Notes under the pieces: model-generated
Seen by the model: the letters and a program-made list of their open reading frames with translations, nothing else
What the model was told of the DNA's origin: nothing
The model's database searches: none
Translations under genes and position numbers: made by a program
Source: a bacterium
GTDB lineage: Bacteria; BMS3Abin14
Assembly (NCBI GenBank): GCA_020350725.1
Contig: CP070719.1
Location: 1,531,431 to 1,595,430, forward strand
DNA: 64,000 nt
Reading direction: 5' to 3'
Part shown: piece by piece, positions 19,769-28,410 of the stretch
Numbering within the stretch: the stretch's first letter is position 1
Layout: the number at the start of each line of letters is the position of its first letter

Positions 19769-20379
19769 TCGCCCTGGTAAAAGGACGGCTTTTCAAAAAG
19801 GACACTTCCGGTACGGTCATCGTCGACTCGGGCTCGGTGGGATACCGTATTTTTGTCTCCCTGAACACGCTCTTCGCCCTCCCCGAGGAGGGTGAGGATG
19901 TCACCCTCCACACCGTGACAGTGGTACGCGAGGACGCTATGAACCTCTATGGGTTCGCTGAACCGGAAGAGATGAAATTCTTCAATCTCCTTGTTCAGGT
20001 AAAGGGAGTAGGTCCCCGCCTTGCCCTCTCCCTGTTGAGTGGAATTAAGACGAGGGACCTCGCAAATGCCATCTCCAAGCAGGACTCAGGGTGGATCTGC
20101 GCCGTTCCGGGAGTAGGACGGAAAACGGCCGAACGCATCATCCTGGAACTCAAGGACAAGGTCGAGCCCATGGAGGGGTATGCAAAGCCATCTTCCTTAG
20201 GCCTCGATGAGCAGATTGCCGCAGATGTCGTATCCGCTCTTGTCAATCTGGGATACAGGGCCTCGGACAGCCGAGCCTCCCTTGGCAGGATCATGGAGGG
20301 AAGGGAGGATCCCCTGCCTTTCAATGAGCTTATCAGAAAGTGTCTGGCCGATCTCACCGGCAGGAAAGCCAATGGATGA
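19765..20379 (+). CDS. ruvA: Holliday junction helicase subunit RuvA
   Basis: Binds the four-way junction as a tetramer and loads RuvB. The N-terminal OB domain (start [11 protein letters not shown], then GVGYR-like SVGYRI), the helix-hairpin-helix motifs [10 protein letters not shown] and [12 protein letters not shown] and the C-terminal RuvB-binding domain ([11 protein letters not shown]) are present in 204 residues. A TTG at 19765 overlapping the ruvC stop, with GGGGGAGG a few bases upstream, is taken as start because the family begins at this point. The end overlaps ruvB by 8 bp. Confidence 0.95.
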   Translation: MIALVKGRLFKKDTSGTVIVDSGSVGYRIFVSLNTLFALPEEGEDVTLHTVTVVREDAMNLYGFAEPEEMKFFNLLVQVKGVGPRLALSLLSGIKTRDLANAISKQDSGWICAVPGVGRKTAERIILELKDKVEPMEGYAKPSSLGLDEQIAADVVSALVNLGYRASDSRASLGRIMEGREDPLPFNELIRKCLADLTGRKANG

Positions 20380-21403
20380 CGAGCGCACCGTAAACCCCCA
20401 GCAGTCTATCGACGAAGCCGCCTTCGAGGCCACCATCCGGCCGAGACGGCTTGATGAATATGTCGGTCAGTCCAACGTCAAGGAGAACCTCAAGGTCTTC
20501 ATCGAGGCGGCCAAGGAACGGAAGGAACCCCTGGACCACGTTCTCCTCTACGGCCCACCGGGGCTTGGCAAAACGACCCTGGCCCACATTCTGGCCAATG
20601 AGCTGGACGTGGACATACGCGCCACCTCCGGTCCGGCACTGGAAAGGTCAGGTGACCTGGCCGCGATCCTCACCAACCTGGAAGTAAGGGGCGTGCTGTT
20701 TGTGGACGAGATCCACAGGATGAACAGGATTGTAGAGGAAGTGCTCTACCCCGCCATGGAGGACTACTCCATCGACCTCATCATCGGAAAAGGCCCCGGT
20801 GCGCGAACGGTCAAGCTTGATCTTCCCCACTTTACCCTGATCGGGGCCACCACCCGTATGGGCCTTCTTTCATCTCCGTTTCGAGACAGATTCGGCGTCG
20901 TCTGCCGGCTCGAGTTCTACACAGAGGAGGAGTTGACCCGTATCGTCCGGCGCTCAGCCAACATCCTCGGAGTGGACCTGGAGCCGAAGGCTGCCGGGGA
21001 GATCGCCCGAAGATCCAGGGGAACGCCCAGGATCGCCAACCGCCTCCTCAGGAGGGCACGGGATTTTGCCCAGGTCGAGGGCGATGGAATCATCTCCCTG
21101 GAGGTCTCCCGTCATACCCTGGAGCGGCTGGAGATAGACGATCGGGGCTTCGACAATCTGGACAGGTTGGTCCTCCTGGCCGTCATCGACAAGTTCGGGG
21201 GCGGGCCGGTGGGCATCGACACCATCGCGGCTGCGGTGGGCGAGGAGCGCGATACCATCGAGGACATCTGTGAACCCTACCTCCTTCAGGAGGGTTTTCT
21301 GCAACGGACGCCGCGGGGACGCCTGGCCACGGAGGCCGCCTTTCGACACCTGGGCCGGAAACCGACGGGGAAGGGGGGTTCCCAGAAGGGGCTGTTCGAG
21401 TAG
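20372..21403 (+). CDS. ruvB: Holliday junction DNA helicase RuvB
   Basis: AAA+ motor for branch migration. Walker [10 protein letters not shown], Walker [12 protein letters not shown], sensor 1 [17 protein letters not shown] and the arginine-finger region are intact; a C-terminal winged helix ([12 protein letters not shown]) binds DNA. The 343-residue length is normal. The ATG at 20372 sits within the ruvA end (8-bp overlap). Three successive overlaps make ruvCAB a translationally coupled unit. No LexA-type operator was recognised upstream. Confidence 0.98.
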   Translation: MDDERTVNPQQSIDEAAFEATIRPRRLDEYVGQSNVKENLKVFIEAAKERKEPLDHVLLYGPPGLGKTTLAHILANELDVDIRATSGPALERSGDLAAILTNLEVRGVLFVDEIHRMNRIVEEVLYPAMEDYSIDLIIGKGPGARTVKLDLPHFTLIGATTRMGLLSSPFRDRFGVVCRLEFYTEEELTRIVRRSANILGVDLEPKAAGEIARRSRGTPRIANRLLRRARDFAQVEGDGIISLEVSRHTLERLEIDDRGFDNLDRLVLLAVIDKFGGGPVGIDTIAAAVGEERDTIEDICEPYLLQEGFLQRTPRGRLATEAAFRHLGRKPTGKGGSQKGLFE

Positions 21404-21412
21404 GACAAGGGC

Positions 21413-21606
21413 AATCCAAAATTCAAAATCCAAAACGAAAATAGCCAAACATCAGGATTCCGGATTCAAAACAGATTGCGATGCCATTGGCCATCCCATC
21501 CAGGCGTACAAAGACTTCTCGGCACTTACCCATTACGCCATCTTTGGGATTCCTTGATTATCTGGGCCCGGATTTGGTTTTTATTTTGGATCTTGGACTT
21601 TGAATT
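21413..21606. repeat. Inverted-arm spacer element after ruvB
   Basis: Left arm 21413-21436 consists of CCAAAATTC/CCAAAAC words; right arm 21576-21606 is their reverse complement in looser form. AATTCAAAATCCAA (21420-21433) pairs with TTGGACTTTGAATT (21593-21606) with one mismatch, and TCCAAAAT (21415-21422) with ATTTTGGA (21583-21590) exactly. The 140-bp centre has no recognisable gene. The element fills the convergent gap between ruvB and the minus-strand gene at 21657. Confidence 0.75.
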
Positions 21607-21656
21607 CGCTTAAAGGCCTGGTTCTCAGCACTGCAGCGATAGTGGGCCGTCAGGGC

Positions 21657-22952
21657 CTATTGCTCCTTCCATATCTCCAGCTCGAGGGACGAGGGCGTGA
21701 CCTGCTCCACGAAGACCTTGAGCTGGGCAAAATCCATTTTCAGGATTTCCTCGGCGAAACCCTGGGAGGACGTGAAGACCTCGAGGACCTGCGATGAAGA
21801 ATGGGTCGTAAACACCGGGTTTTCAAGGCTCCCTATGTATTTCGACTGCCTGAGGAGGCTCAGGATGAAATCCTTCTGGTCCAGCTGACTCATGTTGACG
21901 TAGGCAAATTCGATCCTCAGGGGGTCGAAGATGTATCCCAGAGCGGCGAGGCCTTCGGCCAGGGCGTCGATGGCGACTCGAACTTCTCTGGTGACGAAAT
22001 ACCTGTTGCCTATGAGTTTTTCCTGTTCGTGGAGGGTGACGAAATAGTCTGAATAGTTGAGCAGGCCCAGAAGGTTCGACAGGGGATCATCCGTATCCAG
22101 AGGGTCCCTGTCGAGATGAATGCCGAGGTCATCGATGCATCCGCGGATCGGCTCGTGGGAAAAGAGACCGACGCCAAGGAGGCGGATGGACTCGAGTACC
22201 GTCTGACGGGTGGCGTCTCTGCGGGCCAGGTCCCTGGTCAGTTCGAGCTCCTGCTCGAAACTGTCGTTGCCCGTGAAGCTCTTCTGCCAGCGCCCCTCGT
22301 CGTAAAATCCGCATAGCGCGGCCATACCGGTCACGGTCACGATCTCTGACCTGTCAACCACCATCGGCGGGCCGGGAGGAACGGCCACCGCGACGTCCTC
22401 CTCGATGAGACTCTCGATGCTGGCCAGAAGCGATGGCTCCTTCTCCGGGGTGTATCCGCGATAATAGGATGCGATCCGGCCGTTCCGGTCAATGAGAACG
22501 AGGGTCGGGAGGTACGCGCCCCGGTAGAGGGTGAATACCTTCGAGTCCTGGTCAAAGAGCACGGGGTATGTTATCTTTCCGCGGAAATTCTCCAGTCGGG
22601 TCAGAAACCGGCGAATGCGGTCGATGGAAACCCTGATGTCCTCGTTGATGGCCAAAATAACGAGGTCCTTTCCTTTGTATTTTTCCTCCAGTTTCTGCAG
22701 GGAAAGCATCTCCTCAACACAGGATTCGCAATAGATGGACCAGAAACTCAGAACTATGGGTGTGTTGCCGATGAAGTTGGACAGGTCGAAATCGACGCCG
22801 CGGACGTCGGGCAGATTGAAGGAGGGAGCCGGGCCTCCCGAAGGGAGGGGCTCGGATAACTGCTGGGCGGCCACCTCCTGGGCTGAAGCCCCTGAGGACG
22901 CAACCAGAACGATCAGGATCAAAAGGGATGCCGAGAGAATCTTCGCCCTCAT
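21657..22952 (-). CDS. Exported TlpA/thioredoxin-like protein with unknown C-terminal domain
   Basis: A 431-residue protein with a signal peptide (MRAKILSASLLILIVLV, cleavage likely after ASA at residue 24). Residues about 40-180 form an AhpC/TSA-TlpA type thioredoxin fold (PAPSFNLPDVRG, VVLSFW-like IVLSFWSIYC) with the redox pair Cys75-Glu-Ser-Cys78 and a cis-proline region YLPTLVLIDRNG. The 250-residue C-terminal half (about 185-431) has a few cysteines (AALCGF, IRGCIDD) and no family I recognise. AAAGGAG lies upstream of the ATG. It diverges from the nuclease gene at 23006 with only 53 bp between starts. A periplasmic thiol-disulfide role is likely; the partner is unknown. Confidence 0.75.
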   Translation of the reverse strand: MRAKILSASLLILIVLVASSGASAQEVAAQQLSEPLPSGGPAPSFNLPDVRGVDFDLSNFIGNTPIVLSFWSIYCESCVEEMLSLQKLEEKYKGKDLVILAINEDIRVSIDRIRRFLTRLENFRGKITYPVLFDQDSKVFTLYRGAYLPTLVLIDRNGRIASYYRGYTPEKEPSLLASIESLIEEDVAVAVPPGPPMVVDRSEIVTVTGMAALCGFYDEGRWQKSFTGNDSFEQELELTRDLARRDATRQTVLESIRLLGVGLFSHEPIRGCIDDLGIHLDRDPLDTDDPLSNLLGLLNYSDYFVTLHEQEKLIGNRYFVTREVRVAIDALAEGLAALGYIFDPLRIEFAYVNMSQLDQKDFILSLLRQSKYIGSLENPVFTTHSSSQVLEVFTSSQGFAEEILKMDFAQLKVFVEQVTPSSLELEIWKEQ

Positions 22953-23005
22953 AGTGCAGACTCCTTTCCCGTAGGGACGCCCGCAGGATAAGATCGGGTA
23001 ACATT

Positions 23006-23830
23006 ATGAAGATACATGGAGAATATCGATCCCGCAAGGTGGTAGCGGCCATCTTCATCGTCTTCCTCCTTGCAGGTGGGATCTATCCCGCCGTCTGTTC
23101 CGCCGATGTGGTGGCCGAGATCATCGACGGTGACACGGTGGTCATGGGTGACGGCAGCCGGGTGCGTCTGGTGGGGGTCGACTCACCCGAGGCTGGCGAA
23201 CCCTGGTCCAGGGAGGCCGCTGACTGGATGGAGCGCGAAAGCAGGGGAAAGGATATCCGGCTTGTCAAATGTGAGGAGAGGGACAAGTACGGACGGATAC
23301 TCGCCGTCCTCGTCCGAGGGAAGGACAACCTGAACCTGAAGCTCCTCGCGGAAGGTCTTGCCGTTCCCATGCTGATCCCTCCCTGCGGGAAGCTTCTCGT
23401 CCCCGATGCGATGAAACGCGCCGCAGAGGCGCTGCTCAACGGGCGGGGACTCTATTCACAGCCGGAATTTCAGATCGTTGGCCACGGCCGTTCCCGGGAC
23501 CTCATCGGGCGGAGCGGGGTGGTCCGGGGGAGGATCCGCTCCCTATACAGAGGCCCGAAGGCCACCCACCTGAACTTCGGACCCGACTGGCGTACCGATT
23601 TCACGGCGGTCATCTTCTCCCAGGGAAGGGCAAGATTTCAGGCCCTCGGACTCGAGGTCGGCGAGCTGGTGGGACGTGAGGTGCTCGTCATCGGTCCTGT
23701 CCGTGAGTATAATGGACCCGAGATCGTGGTACGATATCCCGAGCAGATTTTACCCCTTGCCGGGCCCATCCCCGGGGGGGAGCCGGGTCCCATGGGGGAG
23801 GATCCGGCAGGGAAGAGAGATGTCGATTAG
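23006..23830 (+). CDS. Exported thermonuclease-family (SNase) protein
   Basis: 274 residues. An N-terminal membrane or signal segment (VVAAIFIVFLLAGGIYPAV) leads to a staphylococcal-nuclease domain (residues about 34-155). The catalytic triad matches: Arg54 and Glu62 in VRLVGVDSPE and Arg97 in DKYGRILA; calcium-ligand aspartates are in IDGDTV. The C-terminal third (residues 160-255: VVRGRIRSLYRGPK, DFTAVIF, VLVIGPV) looks like an added OB-type domain. It abuts the next gene, whose ATG follows the stop directly. Function: periplasmic or surface-bound nuclease acting on DNA or RNA. Confidence 0.85.
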   Translation: MKIHGEYRSRKVVAAIFIVFLLAGGIYPAVCSADVVAEIIDGDTVVMGDGSRVRLVGVDSPEAGEPWSREAADWMERESRGKDIRLVKCEERDKYGRILAVLVRGKDNLNLKLLAEGLAVPMLIPPCGKLLVPDAMKRAAEALLNGRGLYSQPEFQIVGHGRSRDLIGRSGVVRGRIRSLYRGPKATHLNFGPDWRTDFTAVIFSQGRARFQALGLEVGELVGREVLVIGPVREYNGPEIVVRYPEQILPLAGPIPGGEPGPMGEDPAGKRDVD

Positions 23831-25027
23831 ATGAACCGCACTGCAGGCCTGCTCATAATTTCTGCTGTGGGGATCCTGGCCCTGGTCCTCATGGGCCAGG
23901 TCTTGCGGCAGAGGGTTGTACCGGACATTGACCCGGGAGGGTCGGCGAAACTGGAGAGGGCTTCCCACCTGAACCAGGAGGGACTGGCTAAGTTGACAGA
24001 GGGGCGTCCGGCAGAGGCTGTGGTGGTTTTCCGGGCGGCGCGGGATCTGCAGCCGGGCAACGCGGCCATTTCGCACAACCTCTCCCTGGGGCTGGCCCGG
24101 GTCGCGATGTCCAGATCGGACAAAGGGGACGTAAGGAGCGCCAGGGACCTCCTCGGCGAGGCCCTTGACGTGTGGCCCGAGAATCCGGAGGCGTTAAGGG
24201 TCATGGCGGCGATCCAATACCGCGCCGGACAGTACAGAGAGGCACGGAAGACAGCTCTCCGGCTGAACGGACTTTACCCGGGCGACATGGACGTCGAACA
24301 GTTCATTGTCCATCTCGAGGCCAATATCAGGGAAGCTGAGGGCATGGTGTCCGAGGAGGGACATCATTTCCGTCTCCTCTACAGCGGTGATAGGCGGCTG
24401 GAGTTCGAAGGAGAATTCCTCCTGCTCCTGCAGGACGAGATGGATTCCCTGACCTCATTGATGGGGTACTTTCCGTCGGATGTGATCGAGGTCCTCCTGA
24501 TGACAGAGGATCTGGGGGAGAGGTCAACTCCCGAGGATCCCCTCCTGTCGGCACTGTATGACGGCAAGATCAGGGTCTATCTGGTGGGGCATGTCGGCAG
24601 TGAGGAGGACCTGAGAAAGATCGTTCGCCACGAGATGGTCCACGCCCTTCTTCACCGTGCGGGCGGTATTCTTCCCGGCTGGTTTCAGGAGGGACTGGCT
24701 CAGTTTCTCGGTGACAGGCTCGCCGAGGAGGGTCCCGCCATGAGAAGCTATCTGCTCATGAGGCTCAGGGATGGGTATGTGCTCGATCTCAGCGGGATCG
24801 GGGAGAGCTTTATCCAGCTGGCCGAGGACGAGCGAACAACAGCGTATGCAGCCAGTTACCTCTTCCTGGAATATCTGATAAGGACCTACGGTGAGAATCT
24901 GATTCCCATTATTCTCGGGGAACTGGAGAGGGGTGTCGCCCTTGAGGCGGTTCTGCGCGAGCTCACGGGAAAAGATGTGGCGGCGCTTCAGACGGATTTC
25001 CTGACAGACATCAGGAGAGGAGGATAG
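23831..25027 (+). CDS. Membrane-anchored TPR protein with gluzincin metallopeptidase domain
   Basis: 398 residues. Residues 4-22 form one membrane segment; about 40-160 are TPR repeats (HLNQEGLAKLTEGRP; NPEALRVMAAIQYRAG). The C-terminal half has a zinc-peptidase motif His267-Glu-Met-Val-His271 and a likely third ligand Glu287 in GWFQEGLAQFL, as in MA-clan 'peptidase MA' domains. It probably faces the periplasm and may act in envelope protein turnover; substrate unknown. The start immediately follows the nuclease stop, and der begins 3 bp after its end, so the three are likely one transcript. Confidence 0.8.
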   Translation: MNRTAGLLIISAVGILALVLMGQVLRQRVVPDIDPGGSAKLERASHLNQEGLAKLTEGRPAEAVVVFRAARDLQPGNAAISHNLSLGLARVAMSRSDKGDVRSARDLLGEALDVWPENPEALRVMAAIQYRAGQYREARKTALRLNGLYPGDMDVEQFIVHLEANIREAEGMVSEEGHHFRLLYSGDRRLEFEGEFLLLLQDEMDSLTSLMGYFPSDVIEVLLMTEDLGERSTPEDPLLSALYDGKIRVYLVGHVGSEEDLRKIVRHEMVHALLHRAGGILPGWFQEGLAQFLGDRLAEEGPAMRSYLLMRLRDGYVLDLSGIGESFIQLAEDERTTAYAASYLFLEYLIRTYGENLIPIILGELERGVALEAVLRELTGKDVAALQTDFLTDIRRGG

Positions 25028-25030
25028 GCG

Positions 25031-26362
25031 GTGCCTCTGGTCGCCATCGTCGGACGCCCCAATGTGGGCAAGTCCACCCTTTTCAACAGGATCCTCGGGC
25101 GCAGAAAAGCCATCGTGGACGACGTCTCAGGCGTGACGAGGGACCGCATTTACGGGACGGCATCGTGGGGGGGTAAGGATTTTACCCTCGTGGATACCGG
25201 AGGCCTCGATCCGGATGCCGACTCAGGCATCTTCTCCCTCATCCGGCGGCAGGCGGTTGTCGCCATCGACGAGGCCGATGTCATCATCTTTGTCCTCGAC
25301 GTGCGATCCGGTCTGACGCCATCGGACATTGAGGTCGCGTCGATCCTGAGAAAGACCGACAAACCCGTTATCGTCGCCGCCAACAAGGCCGAGGGAAGCA
25401 GCCGGGAACATGAGTCGGCCGAGTTCTACAGTCTCGGTATGAGCAGGGTGTATCCCGTGTCGGCCCTTCACGGGAACGGTGTAGGTGATATGCTCGACGA
25501 TCTGACAGCGGTCCTTCCGGAAAGAGATCAGATGGTCGACGCCGCGCACGATGTGGCCATTGCCGTCATAGGGCGTCCCAATACGGGTAAATCCACCCTG
25601 ATCAACCGTATCCTCGGTGAGGAACGACTGCTGGTCTCCGAGACACCGGGTACCACCCAGGACAGTGTGGACACGCTCGTCGAGAGAAACGCCAGACGAT
25701 ACCTTCTGATCGACACAGCGGGAGTGCGGAGAAGGAGCAGGATCAACCGCAACCTCGAACGCTACTCGGTCATGAGATCCATAGCATCCATTGAAAGATG
25801 CGACGTGTGCGTCCTGCTGCTCGACAGTGTGGAGGGGCTCGTCGAACAGGATGTCAGATTGGCGGGTCTGGTGGAGGATCGGGGAAAAGGGCTCATCGTC
25901 GCCCTGAACAAATGGGATCTCATGGAGAAGGACCATCAGACATTCGACGGGATGTGCCGCGACATCAGGCAGGACCTCTTCTTCTTCTCACACGCCCCCA
26001 TCCTGTCCCTGTCGGGGCTGACCGGGCTCAGGGTGGGCCGGATCTTCGACGCCGTCGAGTCGGTCCACCAGGAGGCCGGGAAAAAGGTGTCCACGAGGGT
26101 GCTGAACGATCTCATCGAGGAGGCCGCCCAACGGTATCAGCCCCACGTTGTCAGGGGAAGAAGGGTGCGTTTCTATTACGCAACCCAGACGGGGACGCAC
26201 CCCCCGACCTTCCTGATATTCACAAACAGGCCCAGGGAAATCCGTGAAAACTACACCAAATACCTGGAGAGGAGACTGCGCGAGGAGCTCGGTTTCCAGG
26301 GATCTCCCATAAGGCTGAAGTTCAGGCGGGGACGGGAGGATGGGGGCAGGGATAAAAGATAG
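25031..26362 (+). CDS. der: Ribosome biogenesis GTPase Der (EngA)
   Basis: Double-GTPase needed for 50S assembly. The first G domain has GRPNVGKST, DTGGLD and NKAE; the second has GRPNTGKST, DTAGVRRRSR and NKWD; a KH-like domain (VRGRRVRFYYATQ) ends the protein. The length of 443 residues is normal. A GTG start at 25031 is used, since PLVAIVGRPNVGKS immediately follows; AGGAGGA lies 3-8 bp upstream. Confidence 0.97.
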   Translation: MPLVAIVGRPNVGKSTLFNRILGRRKAIVDDVSGVTRDRIYGTASWGGKDFTLVDTGGLDPDADSGIFSLIRRQAVVAIDEADVIIFVLDVRSGLTPSDIEVASILRKTDKPVIVAANKAEGSSREHESAEFYSLGMSRVYPVSALHGNGVGDMLDDLTAVLPERDQMVDAAHDVAIAVIGRPNTGKSTLINRILGEERLLVSETPGTTQDSVDTLVERNARRYLLIDTAGVRRRSRINRNLERYSVMRSIASIERCDVCVLLLDSVEGLVEQDVRLAGLVEDRGKGLIVALNKWDLMEKDHQTFDGMCRDIRQDLFFFSHAPILSLSGLTGLRVGRIFDAVESVHQEAGKKVSTRVLNDLIEEAAQRYQPHVVRGRRVRFYYATQTGTHPPTFLIFTNRPREIRENYTKYLERRLREELGFQGSPIRLKFRRGREDGGRDKR

Positions 26363-26384
26363 GGGTCAGGATTCAGGATCCAGT

Positions 26385-26527
26385 AGTCAGAGTAAGATAA
26401 CGACGCTGGACGGGCAAGGGGCCACTGAAATCTCAAGACGAATGTTCAGGAAAGCAAGGGTAATGGATAACATGCGTTGTCGGCGGAGAGTATGGCCTGA
26501 CTGCCTTGTTTTTTCCGTCTTCTGACT
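26385..26527. repeat. Mirrored arms in the der-exonuclease spacer
   Basis: AGTCAGA at 26385-26391 is answered by TCTGACT at 26521-26527, and flanking CAGGATCCAGT words by CCTGTTTCCG in the reverse sense. No gene in between. Same type of spacer as elsewhere in the window. Confidence 0.5.
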
Positions 26528-26537
26528 CCTGTTTCCG

Positions 26538-27014
26538 ATGAGAGCCTATCTCGATATCGAGACAACCTACGAAGGTGACATCAGCGTGGTGGGGATCCAC
26601 CGTCCCGGCCGGCCCCTGATCCAGCTGGTGGGTGGCGAGATCACGGACGTCAACCTTGAGAAGGTCATGGAGGGGATCGATGTCCTGGTCACCTTCAACG
26701 GATCGCGCTTCGACCTTCCCGTCATCAGGAAGACTGCTGGCATCGACCTCACCGACCTGGCAAGGCACAGGGATCTCCTGACGGTGTGCCGGAGACGGGG
26801 GATCAAGGGAGGGCTCAAGAGGATCGAGGTCCTTTTCGGGATTCCAAGGCTGTCTGAGATGATCGACGGCGCCATGGCTCCTTACCTCTGGCAGCGCTAC
26901 CAGGAGATGGGGGACGAGGAAGCCCTCGAGGAGCTGCTGGCCTACAACCGGGAGGACGTCGTGAATCTGGAGATCCTGGAGATGGCACTGGACGCTCTGG
27001 AGCCGCTTGAATAA
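26538..27014 (+). CDS. DEDDy-type exonuclease-like protein (YprB/RNase_H_2 family)
   Basis: A compact 158-residue protein with an RNase H-like exonuclease fold. Exo I is YLDIET (Asp6, Glu8), Exo II lies in FNGSRFDLPV and Exo III is YNREDVVNL, with a Tyr four residues before the last Asp, which puts it in the DEDDy group. It is close to the C-terminal nuclease part of YprB. Probable 3'-5' exonuclease on DNA or RNA; substrate unknown. No strong ribosome site is visible (GTTTCCG upstream), so the start is chosen by the Exo I position. Confidence 0.8.
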   Translation: MRAYLDIETTYEGDISVVGIHRPGRPLIQLVGGEITDVNLEKVMEGIDVLVTFNGSRFDLPVIRKTAGIDLTDLARHRDLLTVCRRRGIKGGLKRIEVLFGIPRLSEMIDGAMAPYLWQRYQEMGDEEALEELLAYNREDVVNLEILEMALDALEPLE

Positions 27015-27079
27015 GAGGGTGGAATTTGAACAGGGAGTAAAGGGGAACGCCCAGGATCGAGGTCATTACTCCTCCGCCC

Positions 27080-27108
27080 TTGACGTTTGTGCAAAGTTGG
27101 CCAATATT
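27080..27108 (+). promoter_or_regulatory. Probable promoter for the MscS-like gene
   Basis: TTGACG (27080-27085), 17 bp, AATATT (27103-27108), about 45 bp upstream of the GTG start at 27156. Spacing is ideal; the -10 matches four of six. Confidence 0.5.
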
Positions 27109-27155
27109 ACCATTTGTTCTTCTCGATTGAAGATCAAGAAGAGGGGAGGGATACC

Positions 27156-28217
27156 GTGAACATCCTGGAGATTTTTAGGATCAAGGTCCTGGGCAACGAG
27201 GTCTTCCAATGGCTCCTTGCCGCGGCCATTCTCTGTGCCGTCTATATCGGACTGGTCGTTATCAGGAACTATGCGGGAAGGCGGCTGAGGAAGATGTCGG
27301 AGGCGACGGAATCTAACCTCGACGATTTCATCACCGATCTCATTCGGCATAGGACCAAACGGGTCCTGATATTCCTGTTTGCCGTGTATGCAGCGTCCCA
27401 GGTGCTGATCCTGCCCTCGAGGATCGCAAACTCTATCTCCGGAGCAGCCGTTCTCGCTCTCGCGCTTCAGGTCGGGCTGTGGGGCAACGGCATCGTCAGC
27501 TATCTGGTTTCGCGCAGGGCTTCCAGGGATGGCGACGAGGCGCTGAACCTGGAGGCCTATTCCGTCATCACCTGGATGGCCAAGGCCGGTCTGTGGGTTT
27601 TCGTCATTCTCCTGGCTCTGAACAACCTGGGGATCAAGGTCACCGCCCTCGTAGCCGGCCTGGGGATCAGCGGCATCGCGGTGGCCCTCGCTGTCCAGAA
27701 TATCCTGGGGGATCTGTTCGCCTCCCTGTCCATAGTCCTGGACAGGCCATTCGTTATCGGGGATTTCATCATCGTCGGGGACCAGATGGGGTCGGTCGAA
27801 CACGTGGGCCTGAAGACCACCAGGGTGAGGTCGATATCGGGTGAGCAGATCGTTTTCTCCAACACCGACCTCCTCAACAGCCGGGTCAAGAATTACCGGC
27901 GCATGGAGGAACGGAGGATCGTTTTCACCATCGGCGTGACCTATCAGACACCAAAAGACAGGCTGGAGGCCATCCCGCGGTGGATACAGGAGATTATCGA
28001 GGGACAGGAACAGGTCCGGTTCGATCGTTCCCACTTCACGGACTACGGCGATTTCTCCCTTAATTTCGAGACGGTCTACTTTGTCACCGATCGGGATTTC
28101 AAGCTTTACAGGGATATCCAGCAGGCCATCAACCTGGCACTGTACCGGAAATTCGAGGAGGAAGGGGTGGAGTTCGCCTACCCCACCCAGACACTGTTCC
28201 TGGAAAAATCGGACTAG
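27156..28217 (+). CDS. MscS-family mechanosensitive ion channel
   Basis: 353 residues in the inner membrane. Hydrophobic segments occur near residues 12-32, 65-85, 95-115 and 140-160, then the pore-lining helix rich in Gly/Ala (VAGLGISGIAVALAVQNILGDLFAS) and the cytoplasmic beta domain (RPFVIGDFIIVGD, VEHVGLKTTRVRS, SNTDLLNSRVKNY). The GTG at 27156 is preceded by GAGGGGAGGG; an upstream in-frame ATG would overlap the predicted promoter. Releases solutes on hypo-osmotic shock. Confidence 0.93.
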   Translation: MNILEIFRIKVLGNEVFQWLLAAAILCAVYIGLVVIRNYAGRRLRKMSEATESNLDDFITDLIRHRTKRVLIFLFAVYAASQVLILPSRIANSISGAAVLALALQVGLWGNGIVSYLVSRRASRDGDEALNLEAYSVITWMAKAGLWVFVILLALNNLGIKVTALVAGLGISGIAVALAVQNILGDLFASLSIVLDRPFVIGDFIIVGDQMGSVEHVGLKTTRVRSISGEQIVFSNTDLLNSRVKNYRRMEERRIVFTIGVTYQTPKDRLEAIPRWIQEIIEGQEQVRFDRSHFTDYGDFSLNFETVYFVTDRDFKLYRDIQQAINLALYRKFEEEGVEFAYPTQTLFLEKSD

Positions 28218-28222
28218 TTGAA

Positions 28223-28353
28223 TCACAGGGGACATGGGACAGACCAGGAGGCAAACTTCCCGGCAGGATCATGCCCGTCCCTCTGAGGTGTAAGCCGGCC
28301 CAGATACTGTGGGGATGCACTTGAGTGATTGCCGGTAGCCGCTTCCCCTGTGA
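28223..28353. repeat. Inverted repeat with exact 10-bp ends
   Basis: TCACAGGGGA at 28223-28232 and its exact reverse complement TCCCCTGTGA at 28344-28353 enclose about 110 bp without a gene, directly between the MscS-like and YgjP-like genes. GACATGGGAC just inside the left arm has a looser counterpart just outside the right arm (CCCATGGTC). Confidence 0.65.
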
Positions 28354-28410
28354 CCCCGGCGTCCCCCATGGTCGATCCTGGCCCACTGCAACGAGAACCT
28401 GGACTTCCCA

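Noticed and set aside
27087-27155. Earlier ATG for the MscS-like gene at 27087.
   Set aside because: It would lie within the predicted promoter, has no ribosome site and adds an unconserved polar stretch.
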